Of a stretch of 64,000 nt of DNA, positions 24,501 to 36,760 are shown in pieces. This DNA comes from Paracamarosporium sp. OC-R06-R3 (lineage: Eukaryota; Ascomycota; Dothideomycetes; Pleosporales; Didymosphaeriaceae), in contig JACVRA010000109.1 in NCBI GenBank assembly GCA_019828545.1, positions 310,001 through 374,000 on the forward strand, in the 5' to 3' direction. Position numbers and translations under genes: made by a program. The notes below the pieces were generated by a model. That model searched no databases. It saw only the letters and a program-made list of their open reading frames with translations, and was not told the DNA's origin. Every line of letters starts with the position of its first letter. The first letter of the stretch is position 1.

Positions 24501-25591
24501 CACACCCTCACGCGCCCCTCACACCACCATGTCGTTCTTAAAATTTAAATGCCGTATCGGGCTATACAACACAGCTCGCCTTAATGGGACTATCCTCATG
24601 CGAGCAAGTTTCTCAATAATGGAATAGCTCACTGTTGAATCCATACAATTCACCTTCGATGTTTACTCCATCTCATACTTGTGAAAAAAATTAACGGCAC
24701 CATTGTGGACCGATTTCTTGGAGCACCTGGTGCATATTGAGCCTATTTTCATCTATTAAAAGTTCTGGTTTAACAGTAGACTTTACGTTAACGACCCGCT
24801 GAAACAATAGAAAAAGTAAATAGCTACGACAAGTGTACGGGAAAAAAATTTCTGGTTTAAGGATCATGAACTCGTGGATAAAGACACTCAAGCCCACAGT
24901 CGCTTCAGCCTTATCGTATGCTGTGTATATCTGTTTTCGGCGACTGGGCTTGAAGATCTGCGTGGTTCTTTACTTTGCTCCATCCAACGCCTTCCAAGAC
25001 CAAAGTGTCCCTACTACCCAAATCCCTCTCACTGAATGTCCAGAACAGTGCGACACTACGGAATTTTACTATCACACACACAAGTACACATACAACAAGC
25101 CAGCACCATCGAAGCTGCATATATGCATGCAGTGGAATCGACATCCCTTAAAGGAAACACATATGGTACATGTACATCAATCAAGCTTGCAATGCGACAT
25201 GGCACACACGTGAAATACGCACGAGATACGCTCGTACACAGTCCCCGCACAAGGTTGTGGTTACGTTTGTGACGTGGCTGTGCAATGTATACGGCAGTTT
25301 TGTACACGCAGATGATCATAAAGAGGCGGTGTGCGCATCATCACATACATGACTTCACTCTGGGAGACAGCAAGTTGAATCATGTACAACGTGGCTTTAA
25401 TTGTGTGGCCGAAGCCATGAGTATGCTACAAGATTGCAGTCCTTGTCATGCAAGTTGCTTCTAGAGACGCATGCAAAGCATGTTTTCACGCTTTGCCTGA
25501 CGTGTACGGTCGCACAGTGGCTGCACGGAACAAGGAGCTGCATATATGAGCTTGAGCTACAAATCACGTCTGTAGCCAACAGGAAGCGGTG
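21540..25591. other. 4-kb gene-poor region with a decayed membrane-protein gene
   Basis: No intact gene recognised. A fragment of a membrane-protein gene at 22746-23084 on the minus strand is listed separately; its upstream part probably extends toward 24 kb but is too decayed to follow. A plus frame at 23262-23501 (LEEAIEVHTAMAVRKD) and a minus frame at 23192-23575 are open but unassignable. There is no strong AT bias of the kind left by heavy RIP. Confidence 0.5.
22746..23084 (-). pseudogene. Remnant C-terminus of a fungal integral membrane protein
   Basis: In one minus-strand frame the sequence reads a hydrophobic helix (AQLITLLSAFGIIFVTCTT), then RMTPGPEFFGPVTSMTYEDP and FVKIP, a TAG stop, and GGATLDVMQRARIMKD, ending GHMVFAAGVPMWKLERGRTYA and TGA. 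The pattern helix, GP.xxGxVSSxTxDxPYV, GGxTLDGxxRARLLKD, VGHIA, RLxxxRxY is the C-terminal tail of a large family of uncharacterised membrane proteins in Dothideomycetes and Eurotiomycetes, as I remember it. The in-frame TAG lies in the middle of the conserved tail, and I could not find the expected upstream transmembrane segments in one frame, so the gene looks dead. Family recognition is from memory. Confidence 0.5.
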
Positions 25592-27135
25592 TTATGACTC
25601 GCTCCGGGTGGCGGCTACTCTTACGCTCTCTGCGCTAGACATTGATTGCAGATGACGCTGCGACTCCGGCCTGGTCTTTACAGCACTTAGAGGTATCGGA
25701 GCTTCAAATTCTTGTGCTCCTTTTGCGGTTGAGGCATGAGATACGTTGTTCGCATATGGACCGTGGCGTCTCGCGGTCCTACGGGTTGACAGTGCGTCTA
25801 ACGTCTCCGCCAAAGCGCGTTTACATTCGGGCCAGGTCGTTGAGATGTATATCATGGAGTTCCAAAAACCTTGGAGAGGCAGGACCAGGGCAGAAGCTAG
25901 GTTGAGCCCAAATACGGTGTGTTCCTTGTTGATGAACTGCTGGAGGCGGTTCACAGTTGATGGAACCCATACAATGAACAGCGCGGCAAACATGAGGAAA
26001 GCAACTTTGAAGTATCCCCATGCGGCGGCATTACCTTCCGTGGCAGCAGTCCGACGTCTGTTGGGGTTGTGTGAAAAGGACTGAGAGTGTTTCTCGCCCG
26101 GATCGGGTACCTGGCTGGTGGAGAAGGCGGTGGCCTTGTAACCGGTACGAGGTCCGTCTTCGTGCCGGATCGCAGGTTTTGCAAGACCAGATGCCTGAGA
26201 AGATGGCGATAAAACAGAAGCACCCACTGGCTCGGATAATTCCTTGGTGCTGGAAAATGAGCCACGAGACGGTGGGTATGCAGCCAGAGAATCTTGGTCC
26301 ATGGAGGTTGTTTTCCAAGAGGTTTCGACTTTCATTTCAGTCTCGACCTTGATGTTCCGAAAGTCTACCGCGGTAAATGGATTCGTAAGCGTGTTGCCCG
26401 GCTCCTGGTCGGGGATCTTGGAGAAGGAACGAAGTTCGGCACGCTTCTTAAAAATCTGACGCCCTGTAGCAATGTAGATGCATAAGGTAGCGCCGATGAT
26501 AACCCTACATGGTATCAGAATATAATTGAATGACAGTATCTTTCGTATACTTACCAGATAGGGGCGTAGAAGAAGGCAAGGCGCATCCATTCAACATCTT
26601 TGCCAACCCAGCACCAGATTGTGGCAGGTCCGATTATCTTGTTCTTGTTTGGTCCCACGTGGTTCATGATTATGTACGTGATAGCTATGATGCCGGGTGC
26701 CCCGTAGCTAAAGAGCAGGTACCACTTCTCCAGTCGGTGTAGTTGCCTAGAGTTGTATCCACGAAAGAAAACCAGCATGACGTTCAGGGCCATGCTAAAG
26801 ACCCACAAAGTGTCCGCCATCAAGAACCTAAGAAAGTGAGCATACGTGACAGCATATCGGAGTTGGACCTACCATTGAATCAAGATGCCCTGAAATTCAC
26901 ACAAGGCGTAGAAGGGAGCGCTCTGCTTTGGTAGGGCGGAAGTTGATATCAGAGTGGCGACATTAGTCAAAATGTTACCGAAAGAGGCATAGAAAACCAG
27001 GCGGTTGATTGGTTTTCTAAAGTAGTGCCACCGAAGGAAAGTAGATATAATGAACAGGGAGCCGAGGATGCTCAGAACAGACATGGTCCGCTCAGAGACC
27101 TGGATGGCCAGCATCTCTCTGGCGGAGAGCGCCAT
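25592..27135 (-). CDS. G-protein-coupled receptor, cAMP-receptor-like (GprH-type)
   Basis: Exons 27135-26873, 26827-26555 and 26504-25592 give 482 aa; both introns split Trp codons and are 45 and 50 nt. Seven hydrophobic segments are visible. TM1 is near VLSILGSLFIISTFL and TM2 near FYASFGNILTNVATL. TM3 is MADTLWVFSMALNVMLVFF and TM4 is LLFSYGAPGIIAITYIIM. TM5 is FFYAPIWVIIGATLCIYIA, TM6 is VAFLMFAALFIVWVPSTVN and TM7 is LASALVLPLQGFWNSMIYI. The third cytoplasmic loop is about 140 residues, Ser/Pro-rich and probably phosphorylated; the tail is about 90 residues. The layout matches the Dictyostelium cAR-like class of fungal receptors, which signal through heterotrimeric G proteins in nutrient sensing. 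The ligand is unknown. Confidence 0.88.
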
Positions 27136-29819
27136 GATGAGAACAAGGAGTAAACTAAGGGCGAGTGTCTGAGAAGGTATAATCGTATCGAATATGCCGA
27201 AGCCTGGCAGAGGACTGTGGTGGAATATGCGGGCGATAGGGTACTGTCGCGCTGTTCCTTAGGTGATTAGAAGATACATGGACCCACGGAGCAATTCACA
27301 GGTAGAGCGGATGGTTCCTCAAAAGCTCTGCTGGCGTTGAGCGACGAGTCCCTTGTGGTGACTGCCGCATGAATGAGGGCAGGACGTCGTGGGAAGCTGC
27401 AACTGGTCGCACCTTTCAATGGAGTCGTATTTGGATGGCCAGCGCTCGGTGCGATCGGTCGCTAAGGAGAGACGGGTAGTCTCAATGGTCGAGACAGGCG
27501 GCTCGAAGGAAGGGTCGAAGAAAGCAGAACGTGGGCCGCACACGCTTATGCCGCGGGCAAGGCCTCGAGGAATTGATAGACTATTCCGGTTCGGGGCGTG
27601 GTGCAAAGCACAAGGAGTGTGCGTTTGACGTAACGTGACACAAGCAGGACGGCGTTGGCTGTGGTGCTACCCGGCCAACGATGAAGGGAAAGACGGGCGA
27701 CGTCGTTTGCTCCGCCCAAGAACCTGGGAGACTCACAAGCTACAGGTACTAAAGTAGCACCGACCCTGCGACACTGCAGTCGATACATATATGCATCTGT
27801 GCGGAGCACAGTGCCCTGGCCGCCCTCCTATTCTGCTGCACGTAAACCGGTGCAGGCTTAGTTGGCATAAGCCGACGTCTGCACCCCATCAGCAACATCT
27901 GGACGCATCTAGCGATGCTCTCGACACACGGGCCTGTAGCTGGGCAAGGGCGTCGAGCGGCTTGCGTTGGACTGGGCTGAAGGTTCCATTATACCTGCAG
28001 GGTGGGCGAACTATAGCAACAGCTGACCAGCATCTCCCAGGCTCGTGTTCGGATGGACCCTTCTGTCATCCACGCCGCCCGTTGCTCTGGAAGACAAAAA
28101 CGTCGACGTTCAAGACGTTGGTGGTCGTCGGTCAGCCTGGTGGCTCCTGTCATTTGCGACACAGCGCCCGTCAGCTTAGGCGCTCCCACCGATCCTCGTC
28201 GTCTGCTCCCAATTCAACCTTCGTTATTGCTTCCTCGACCTTTGTTTTGCTACCGACCTTCATCCTAGGACGACGCGCTCTCCTGCCGACCGTGCCGCCT
28301 TGACGCGTTGCCCAGAGCAAGTCCTTCGACAGCCCTAAGCCGGTCCCGATACGAATCCTTCTCGCGTGCATGCTGGAACGTGCTCAGTCATGATCTGGGG
28401 CGTTCATCCTACGCACACGCGGGCTATGTCAACATTCCGACCCTGTTATGCGACCGGTCCCTACACCATACTCGCTTGCCCCAGCTGCCCGGTGGCTTCA
28501 TCATCTCGTCTCTCGCGTGTACCGGACATTCTCAACTACGTGTAGCAATGTTTTTAGAGACCCGGCATTGCTTTCGGTACATCGCCCCAAGTTTAACTTT
28601 CGGCTAATAATCCTCACAGGATCGCAGTCAGAACGAGCATCCCTTTTGTGACTGCATCCTCTTGTCCTGCAGTGCCGAGCACCGTGCGAGCCAGGTATTG
28701 GGTACGAAAAACATTTTAGACTGCAGGGGCCTGATAAACTCCGTGTCGATTGGGCCGTTCCCCAGATCCTCGCTTGTACGTACCCTGCTAGACGGTGACT
28801 GTTATTGCAGTACACCCCGCATAACGTTCATCAGGCCCTGGCCTTTAAGAGCCTGTGGTCGACTTGCTCTGGTACCTGAATACCCGCAACCGAATGTTTG
28901 GATAAAGGCGATCTGACCACGCTCGGCATCGTGAAGCAGCATAAAAGCCACGCACGCGGTCAACATACTCTTTTGGGCAGTACCTCAACCCTGCAATGCA
29001 CGGGCATGTGTCACGATCGGCATCGCAATTATCAACCGTTACCGCTGTCTACGTTCGACTATGACGACCAGCACGCGAACTCGGGCGATAGATATGATCA
29101 AGACATTGATCTTGAATGCATGGATCTGGGACATTCACTCCACTGTATTGCGTATTTTGGCAGCATTTTCAACCTCGATAGCGCCGAGCCAAAGGATTAA
29201 GAGACAATCGCAATGAATCAGCAGCGCATTCGGTGACAAGAGCGAGAGTCATGGCTCTACATCCTATCCTTGGCTTTAAGTCTGAGACGTCCAGCGAGCT
29301 GACATGCTTGGATACATGATGCCATTTAAAATTGTCGCCAAGGTGATCGACCAACTATGTCTAGAATTGCTATCGACCATGAACGCCTGTTTCTGGAGCA
29401 ATTCCATTGCTACTCATCACGCAGTCCAGATTTTAAGAGGGGCGCGGTGAGTTTGTTTCATAAAGTGGGGTCGCGCCTATAGCGAACTACCACCACGTGT
29501 GCGATCTTACACTGGCAGCGCAATGATCACAATCACATGCATAAGGTTGGACAGGGTCTGTCGCCGAGATATACGCATGAAGAGTTTGAACTTCACAGGG
29601 GTAGCCGTCTCCTTCATCCAACGTACGCATCTACGATGACAGGTAGAGAGAAAACATGGTTTGAACAACACGAATCTGAAACATCATGGGTTTCTACTCG
29701 GTTAGACTAGCATACCTATGCAGCGTGATACTCCAACATGTGGTAAAGGCGATTACGTATGACTTTCTCAATTACAAGCCACACCTATCTGTACACACCT
29801 CTGCAAACAACTCACCACC
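27136..29819. other. 2.7-kb intergenic region
   Basis: The part next to the GPCR (about 27140-27700) is its upstream region and is CG-moderate. Long but unassignable plus frames occur at 27791-28303 and 28898-29200; their translations are Ser/Arg-rich or of mixed composition without a recognisable domain. No repeat, tRNA or transposon seen. Confidence 0.45.
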
Positions 29820-30785
29820 TCAAGACTTCGCAACCTCCGCCTCCCTCCTCTGCCTCCCACTAATCAAGTAAACATTTGCTCTGACATCCAGCAGCGGATC
29901 ATCGCTAACATCTAAGCCATCCACCCTCGGAATTGGGTCAAAAATAACATTCTTCTGCTCCTTCAGACTCTCCTCTTCACTCTTCGTCCCCTCGATCCTG
30001 ATCTCTCCCAACTCCACAACCTTCCTCTCCTCGGGCCAGAGCACGGTCGCGTTGTTAGTCACATCGCCTTCCTCCGCAACCTGAGCATTCAACTTAAACA
30101 CAACGGGTCCAGAGGCCAGACGCGGAGCCAGCTCGTCAAAGAGGTAGTTCGCGTCCTTGGTGGCAAGGTCCTCAGATGAGTAAGTCTGCAAGCCAGCCGC
30201 AGGTTCGAATCTGTACCGCACAAATGTCTTCTTCCCCTCGCCGTTGATGAAGGCGAACGCATTCACGCCGAAGTACCGCTCCGTTCCAAAACTCACGGGG
30301 CTTGGCTTCGGGTCTTCCAGAAACCTCACTGTCTCGGGGTGCTTGCCCAAGAACGCGGGGACGGCGTCGCCTCCGGCGCCCAGCGCTTGGAACAGCTCCA
30401 GAAACTCGGCGCCTGTGCGCGTAGGGAAGTAGCGCGTTGAGTGAGCGATGATGTCTGTATGTCTTCTCTTTCCGTCCTCAGCATTGGGTAGGTGAAAGCG
30501 AACTGCGATGCCGCGCGGGTTGGCAGTGGGCTCGGTGTCGGGGATAGAAGGCAGACCTGTGGACGATGAGAAGCGCACGGTTATCGGTGTGGATGGTAAA
30601 GTGAAGTGTGGAGCTTTGGAGAGAGCTGCGGCGTGGGAAGTGGGTGTGAATGTTCCCGTCAGAAGATGGCCTTTGGCGTGGGCTGGCCTGAAGCTCTTGG
30701 AGACATTCTCGCCTTGAGCACTGCGGAGCACATTGACGATACCGTTGCTGGTTTCGCTGATTTGGGGGTCGTTGGATAGAGGCAT
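29820..30785 (-). CDS. SrpA-like catalase-related haem peroxidase
   Basis: Single exon, 321 aa: a minimal catalase-fold protein like bacterial SrpA and its fungal relatives, well short of a true catalase (about 480-750 aa). Visible catalase features are the distal histidine in RPAHAKGHLL (His36), the sheet core RFSSSTGLPSIPDTEPTANP followed by GIAVRFHLP, TDIIAHSTRYFPTRT, and the proximal tyrosine in RANVYLISGRQ (about Tyr306). Such proteins bind haem and have peroxidase rather than strong catalase activity. No signal peptide or PTS1-type C-terminus (ends EVAKS), so probably cytosolic. Its substrate is unknown. Its start codon faces a 2.4-kb intergenic region. Confidence 0.88.
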   Translation of the reverse strand: MPLSNDPQISETSNGIVNVLRSAQGENVSKSFRPAHAKGHLLTGTFTPTSHAAALSKAPHFTLPSTPITVRFSSSTGLPSIPDTEPTANPRGIAVRFHLPNAEDGKRRHTDIIAHSTRYFPTRTGAEFLELFQALGAGGDAVPAFLGKHPETVRFLEDPKPSPVSFGTERYFGVNAFAFINGEGKKTFVRYRFEPAAGLQTYSSEDLATKDANYLFDELAPRLASGPVVFKLNAQVAEEGDVTNNATVLWPEERKVVELGEIRIEGTKSEEESLKEQKNVIFDPIPRVDGLDVSDDPLLDVRANVYLISGRQRREAEVAKS

Positions 30786-32351
30786 TGTCGTATAATAACG
30801 ATTTTCGTTTCTTCGAGCTGTGTGATTCTTCTATTTCTTCTCTTTTGTTCTTCTCGAGTAAATGTGTAGCAAACCGTACTGTTATTCTACTCCGTTGTGC
30901 CATCATCGCTCTTCCTATATACCCGCCCTCCCCTCTGATTACCCATCTCCATCCTCCAACTCTTCCAAATACCCCTCGCGATATAGCTACACAACGAACC
31001 CCGCTCGGACGAAGCTATCACCAAACAAACGACTTGGGGCCGCACTAGTCTAATCGGCCACCTGCGATTCGTCAGCGAGCACATTACGCCAGCTTACTCA
31101 CGTCTTGCAGCATCGAGAACTAGGCAACGTGTTGATTAATCTGCTGCAGTTCGTAAGCAGTGGCGGATTATGTAATGACGACTGGACAAAGCATGTTACT
31201 GGTGGTTTTGTGTTTTGTGTGTTCAATCGACGCATTTGGAATGGGTACGTGTTGGCTGTTTGCTGATTTGGAATCGGGTGGACTGTGAAGATTGAAGCAG
31301 CAGGTTTGTAGAACGACAGCCCGGTTTATTTTTGAGTATATGAAATGATTAGGAGCCATAGGTCGAGCCGACATCGATGGCAGAGTGCGTCAACACATAT
31401 ATCATCCTTCATTAGTTCATCGTAAGGCAGCTTCTGTGATATGCGTATGACTGATAAATTCAGGCTAGCATCGGTAGACAAGCTCAGCTAGAAGGCGTTG
31501 TTGAAGGTGCGGTGGTGTTTTGTGCGAAATTAACGGCCAATTGTGTACTGTCGCAATGGTTCAAATAAACAAAATTCATCGATTCGTGGTGTCCTTAGAG
31601 ATCGGAGGATACACAGTACGAACGAAAAAGATGAATGAGAAATAATGTTGTTCGAGGTGGGATAGCAGCGATGCACTCATTCAGTCTGCCGTGGAGAACA
31701 AGCTTCTGCTTCTTCGGCCGAGCTATCCTCTTCAAGATAATGCGATATCACGTGGCTACATGTTCAGCCACATGAAGGCATCGATACGCCATGCTGTACT
31801 TGAATATCGCATTTTTTCAGACTACAGAGTTCGTGGTGTTGAGTGGAGAGCAAACTGCTGGTCTGTGTGATTGATCCCCGAAGGGAAGGACGCGTGTTTG
31901 CCTACGCGTCATCTAGCGACCTGGTATTCTGTTAATAGCGATCGACACCTCATACTCTGCACAGCTTCGAAAACCTTGAAGGTGAGTAACCTGTTTAGCG
32001 TAATTGGTTGCGAGGCAGGCGTTGTTTTACCTACATGGTAGGTTTAGCGGTCAATCGATCAAAGTACATACACCAGGTACACAATCAGTTAGATTATCAG
32101 CTTCTCGTACGAGTAAAACCACTCTCACTGGGCAGCTTATTGATGAGATGAAATGAGCTCTGATGATCTCAGATCGGTTTCAACAGGTCTTTGAAAGCGA
32201 CTCTATCATATGCCGGATTGTACTCTGGAGTGCCTTGTATGCAGAAACAGAATCGCGCGTGAAGTCCATTTATACCTCATTGGTGGATCTGACGGATAAT
32301 CTACCCTGGAGTACCTAGGATAGTGCATTGCACCAAAGCTGGTCTATACGA

Positions 32352-32384
32352 GAAGCAAGTAAAGAAGCAAGTAAAGAAGCAAAT
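32352..32384. repeat. 12-bp tandem repeat
   Basis: GAAGCAAGTAAA occurs twice in full and once in part (GAAGCAAAT), in noncoding DNA. Confidence 0.85.
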
Positions 32385-33107
32385 GAGAACGACGCAGGTA
32401 AATGCAAAATCCGAATCAGATACGCAACATGCACTATATTCATACAGATGAAGGTACCGGTCGACTTTGTCATTTATTGAACTTTATTCTTATATACTGT
32501 GTCGCTGACAAGATGCTTTCTTACACGCTTAGCGTGCAAATTAGTACCTCATTGCATGTGTTTCAAGACTCTGCGTATTCAGAACACTAGTTGGAGATTT
32601 TGTTATCCAAGCATTCAGCTGGCCCTTAATTGGTCTCGATGGGTAACCTTCAAGTTGATCACAGGTCGAGGGTAGGTTCATATATTGACTCAATCCATGT
32701 CCGCTACTCAAAACCTTGCCTTTACAACGCACGCGGCCAGAGAGTGGGTCGGCCAACACGTCGCCAAGCTACACTACTATGAGCATGGATACGCCCCCGC
32801 ACAAGAGTGGGCTTGACATTAACAAGCTTCCAGCAAGCATTGGCAGGCTTAGGTCCGTCTTTTGACCATTCAACGGCCGCCAGTCTCTGATTACGCGGCG
32901 ACTATATACATAGTGGAGACAGTGTGACGTTTTCGCAGGTACTTTGCACTACCTGTTCTGCCAGCGTTGGGTAAGTGTACAATTCCACCGTTTCAAACCG
33001 ACTTTGCCAAGATTGTGAATGAGCTTGACGCGAGTATGCGTACGTGTACATGGTTACCAGGTGCTCTCAAGGAGTAAGCAAACCATGAAGCCAGTGTGAG
33101 GTATTGG

Positions 33108-33115
33108 TATATAAG
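33108..33115 (+). promoter_or_regulatory. TATA box of the dioxygenase gene
   Basis: TATATAAG lies 126 nt before the start codon at 33241, the same octamer as upstream of the LPMO gene. The position supports the ATG at 33241. Confidence 0.55.
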
Positions 33116-33240
33116 ACGTCGATTCTGTGTCTCAAGCTTTTCCTATACCATACTTGTCTCATAACCTCTTTCCGGCCGATTGACATTCGCTTTTCGTTCC
33201 TATTTTTGTAACTTTGCATAAAAATCATCATTCTATCAAC

Positions 33241-34365
33241 ATGGTAGTTTTCTCTCTCACCAAAGTTGCTGCCATTAGCTTCGCTGCCGGTGTCTTTGCC
33301 CATCCCGGTCACGAGGACGCTCTAACCGACCGTGCCGTGAAGCGCAGCTTCCTCGCCAACTCGCGCCGCTCTCTCTCCAACTGCGCCTCTCAACTTGAGG
33401 CTCGCAGTACTCTCAAGGCTGCTGAGGCTCACCGCCGTGCGTTCGTGGACAGCATCCGTGCCGAGAAGAAGATCAAGCGCGACACTGAAACGGTGCTAAA
33501 CACTACTCACCACTCCGATATCACGGGCATCGCCGTTGATTCGGACTCGTCTGTCTATTTCACTGACACGAACGACACCTGCATCCTCTCTCCTGAAGGT
33601 GAAATCGGTCCTTTCTGGGTTAAAGGCGAGCTCAACCGCCAGGACATTCTCAACAACGAACCCGGTGTCGTCAATTACGTCCACGCCCAATTCATTGACA
33701 TCAGCACTTGCGAGCCGCTCCCCAATCTTTGGTGGGACGTCTGGAACTGCAACGCCACTGGTGTCTATACTGGTGTTCAAAGCGACAGCAACGGCAACGG
33801 CGACGATGCCTCAAACTTGAACAAGACTGCTCTCCGTGGCATCCAGGAAACGGATGAGAACGGCGTTGCTACCTTCCGTACTCTCTTCCCTGGTCACTAC
33901 AGCGGTCGCGCCACCCATGTCCACGTCGTCGGACATCTTAATGCCACCCTTCTTGAGAATGGCACCATCAGTGGAGGCAGCGTGTCTCACATTGGGCAGC
34001 TATTCTTCGACCAGGATCTCATCACCGAGGTCGAGGCCACCTATCCCTACAACACTAGCGACGTCAATATCACTCTAAACTCTGTTGACCGTGTCTTCGG
34101 CGTCGAAACCGAGGACAGCCTTTCCGATCCTGTCTTTAACTACGTCTACCTTGATGATGAGGCTGGGGCGGAAGGCGGTCTTTTCTCCTGGATCACCATC
34201 GGTGTTGACACTACTGCGAGCTACAACACCAGCTATGCCGCCCTCTTGACCTCATCCGGCGGCGTCTCCAACAGCGACTCTAGCTTTGACCCTGGCAACG
34301 GTGCCCCTCCTTCCGGTGCGCCTTCCGGTACGGACTTCCCTGCCCCTACTTCTAGCGCTGCTTAG
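33241..34365 (+). CDS. Secreted intradiol ring-cleavage dioxygenase
   Basis: Single exon, 374 aa from the ATG at 33241; an earlier in-frame ATG at 33214 would put charged residues before the signal peptide and is less likely. The signal peptide ends near residue 20 (FAAGVFA, then HPGHED). The predicted non-haem Fe(III) ligands are all present: Tyr176 (NATGVYTGV), Tyr220 (LFPGHYSGR), His226 and His228 (ATHVHVV). The family cleaves catechol-type rings; secreted fungal members are thought to attack lignin- or plant-derived aromatics. There are about ten N-glycosylation sequons (such as NTT, NAT, NGT). The C-terminal ~35 residues are a Ser/Gly/Pro-rich tail. The upstream HEDALTDRAVKR region resembles a pro-segment ending in dibasic sites. 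Confidence 0.92.
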   Translation: MVVFSLTKVAAISFAAGVFAHPGHEDALTDRAVKRSFLANSRRSLSNCASQLEARSTLKAAEAHRRAFVDSIRAEKKIKRDTETVLNTTHHSDITGIAVDSDSSVYFTDTNDTCILSPEGEIGPFWVKGELNRQDILNNEPGVVNYVHAQFIDISTCEPLPNLWWDVWNCNATGVYTGVQSDSNGNGDDASNLNKTALRGIQETDENGVATFRTLFPGHYSGRATHVHVVGHLNATLLENGTISGGSVSHIGQLFFDQDLITEVEATYPYNTSDVNITLNSVDRVFGVETEDSLSDPVFNYVYLDDEAGAEGGLFSWITIGVDTTASYNTSYAALLTSSGGVSNSDSSFDPGNGAPPSGAPSGTDFPAPTSSAA

Positions 34366-34914
34366 AAGCGTCTTGTGAACTGGCTCAACGAGTGATTTAC
34401 TCTTAGCGCCCACTTCTAGCATTAGTATTGAAGTTTGACATAGCGATGTTAGATTGAAGACCTGTTTATACCAATATGAAGAAAGGCCTTACTTTTTCTG
34501 CCTGCAACTATACATTGAAACAAACTGCTCTTGACTCTTCGCTTGCAACTTCTCACCTCTACGATTGTCGTTAAGTTATTCTCAGGTAGGATGCTGACAT
34601 TTTCTATTCTTACGTTAGGATACATTTCTCGTTCAAAGCTTTTATATTAGGTACACTTCCTTTTTAATCAGACTTGGAATCCTCTGCTTAACCGTATTTC
34701 GAGATTTACGTACAGCTACTTAATGCACAAACACGTTTACTTGCTTGAACTAGCACAATCAATCACCTGATCTGGTACTGCTTACAGGCCCATTTTAGCA
34801 AGATCCACGCTTAGCGTCTTTGTAAGCATGTCGCATCTTCCAATGACGCCCAGGCCATAGGGCACAAGGACCCAACTGCTTCTTTCACCCCATCAAACAA
34901 GACCTTCAACCATT
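34366..34914. other. Intergenic region
   Basis: 549 bp between the dioxygenase gene and the arylesterase gene, both rightward. No element identified. Confidence 0.5.
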
Positions 34915-36307
34915 ATGGCGGCAATAACGAAAATCACTCTAGTACGACAACGAATAGTTAGGCGTCAAGCTCCATTCGCTAACTTATCGCTTGATAGTGC
35001 ACACTAGTCTTCGCGATCCTAGCCCCCTGGCTCTGGGATCGCTATCTCGCGTTTTCGGTTATCCTAGCAAATCGGCCGGGGCATTACACGCAGGTAAACA
35101 CATTCAAAAGCCATGAGATCAAATTACGCGACGAGGTACGGAACTGTGAGGATGTCTTGGTAGATGAAGGCTTGGGTCTGGCCATTTTGTCCTGCGACGA
35201 GGGCCGAGACAAATGGAACACCGTTATGGGTATTTTCCATCCGGACGATCATCTCAAGAATGGGAGATTATGGTTGTATGACTATTCGAACAAGGAGCTG
35301 GATTCAAAGGAGATAGTCAAGCCTTTTACTTTTAGGAACTTCCCGAACGAAAACGATTTCCACCCACTCGGCATCGAGCTGGACGCAGATACTTCGACAT
35401 TGTACGTCGTCAATCATGCGCAGGGCGGCTCCTGCATTGAAGTATTCCAGCTAGAGGTGACTACGGTGACCCTCGTCCACGTACAGACCATCAGGCACGA
35501 GCTCCTGCATGCTCCCAACTCGATACACTCCCTGGGCAACGGAAAGCTCTTCATTTCGAATGTGTGCAGAACCCCACATGCCATGTATTTACGAATTACT
35601 CTAACGAACCCAGGACCACATGTTCCGTGCTCGCGTCTCATCCGTGCTATCCAAGATCGAGACCTTCTCTGGTCTCCCGGGTGGCACCGTCGTGTACACC
35701 GACATCCACCACCTCGAGGCCACTAAAGTCGTAGCCAGAGTTCCATTCGCTAACGGTATCGCTATGCTCAACTCTACAACGCTAGCAGTATCTTCAACAT
35801 CCAAAGCTGGCGTCTATTTCTACACAGTAGAGCCCGACTACAGCCTCACATTTGCTTCCTGGTTCCGAACACCAGCTGCCGTGGACAACCTCAGCGTAGA
35901 CTCCAAAGGCACCCTCTTACTATCCGGCCATCCATCGGGGTTGTCGCTCATGAAAGTCAGCAAACAGCGACCCCTTTGCAATCCAAGCAGCGACGTCGAG
36001 GCAGAGCAAAAAGCTTGCGAGTGTACATCGCCAAGCTGGGTACGTTTTGCCCCAAGCCAAAAAGACTTGTATCAGCTAACGCTGCGAAAATCAGACCGCG
36101 CAGTGGACCGAGAAAGGCGGATTGGAAACCGTTTACAGAGGTGACGGCTTCTGTAGTAGCACTACGATGGTGAGAGACGTACGTATTTCCCCTGAAGACC
36201 TAGAAGATGCTACCTAACTAACTTGTTTGCCTCGTTGTTAGTTAAAAAGAGGGATCACATTGATTACCGGTCTGTATGAGAAGGGTGTTATGATCGCGAG
36301 AGAGTGA
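34915..36307 (+). CDS. Arylesterase/paraoxonase-family protein (PON-like beta-propeller), membrane-anchored
   Basis: Five exons, 34915-34941, 34998-35561, 35614-36039, 36095-36178 and 36242-36307, give 388 aa. All introns are phase 0 and short (51-63 nt). The N-terminus MAAITKITLCTLVFAILAPW is an uncleaved signal anchor followed by LWDRYLAF. The propeller carries PON-like motifs: the first-blade acidic stretch CEDVLVDEGLGLAILSCDEG, HPLGIELDADTSTLYVVNH, HAPNSIHSLGNGKLFISND (calcium-site Asn) and FANGIAMLNSTTLAVSS. It ends with RGITLITGLYEKGVMIARE, the usual last blade. Family members are calcium-dependent lactonases and arylesterases; the substrate of fungal forms is unknown. The first exon has nine codons; its junction is inferred from the hydrophobic continuity. 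Confidence 0.87.
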
Positions 36308-36760
36308 GGACGAACTACTAGAAGTCTCTAGTGCAAGTTGGCGAGTTGGTATATGTGCATAGACACTACGACCAATCAAGATATGATGAGATTTTGGAAA
36401 TTGCCATGGTTTCACAATCTATCAGATATTATGTGTACAACAAAGCAGCATGTAGACTATAAAATGAAGCACCGTAACGAGACTGAACAAAGCCATCTGA
36501 AGGAACATCTATAACGTATAAACTATTTTGCAGTCTAGTATACCAACCGTATATGAAAGCAAACAAGGGTTTCAGCATCTAAACATCGTGTACGGCACAT
36601 GAACTTCAGAAATATGAAACCAGAATAACAAAACCTCCAGCGCCGAATATCCCGCACGCAGAACAGAAACCTTAGCCATTAAATCATCATCCGAAATGCC
36701 GGCACCAGACACCCGTCCCAGAAAAACCGTCTCCGCAGCATTTATCTGCCAGGCGGCGTA

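Larger units (their letters stand above)
30786..33240. other. 2.4-kb intergenic region
   Basis: Somewhat AT-richer than its surroundings. It contains the SrpA-like gene promoter at the left and the dioxygenase promoter at the right, plus a short tandem repeat listed separately. Open frames such as 32402-32590 are short and featureless. No gene recognised. Confidence 0.5.

Noticed and set aside
30200..30225. GGTTCGAATCT, a perfect T-loop-like string
   Set aside because: Lies inside the SrpA-like peroxidase coding sequence and has no surrounding cloverleaf.
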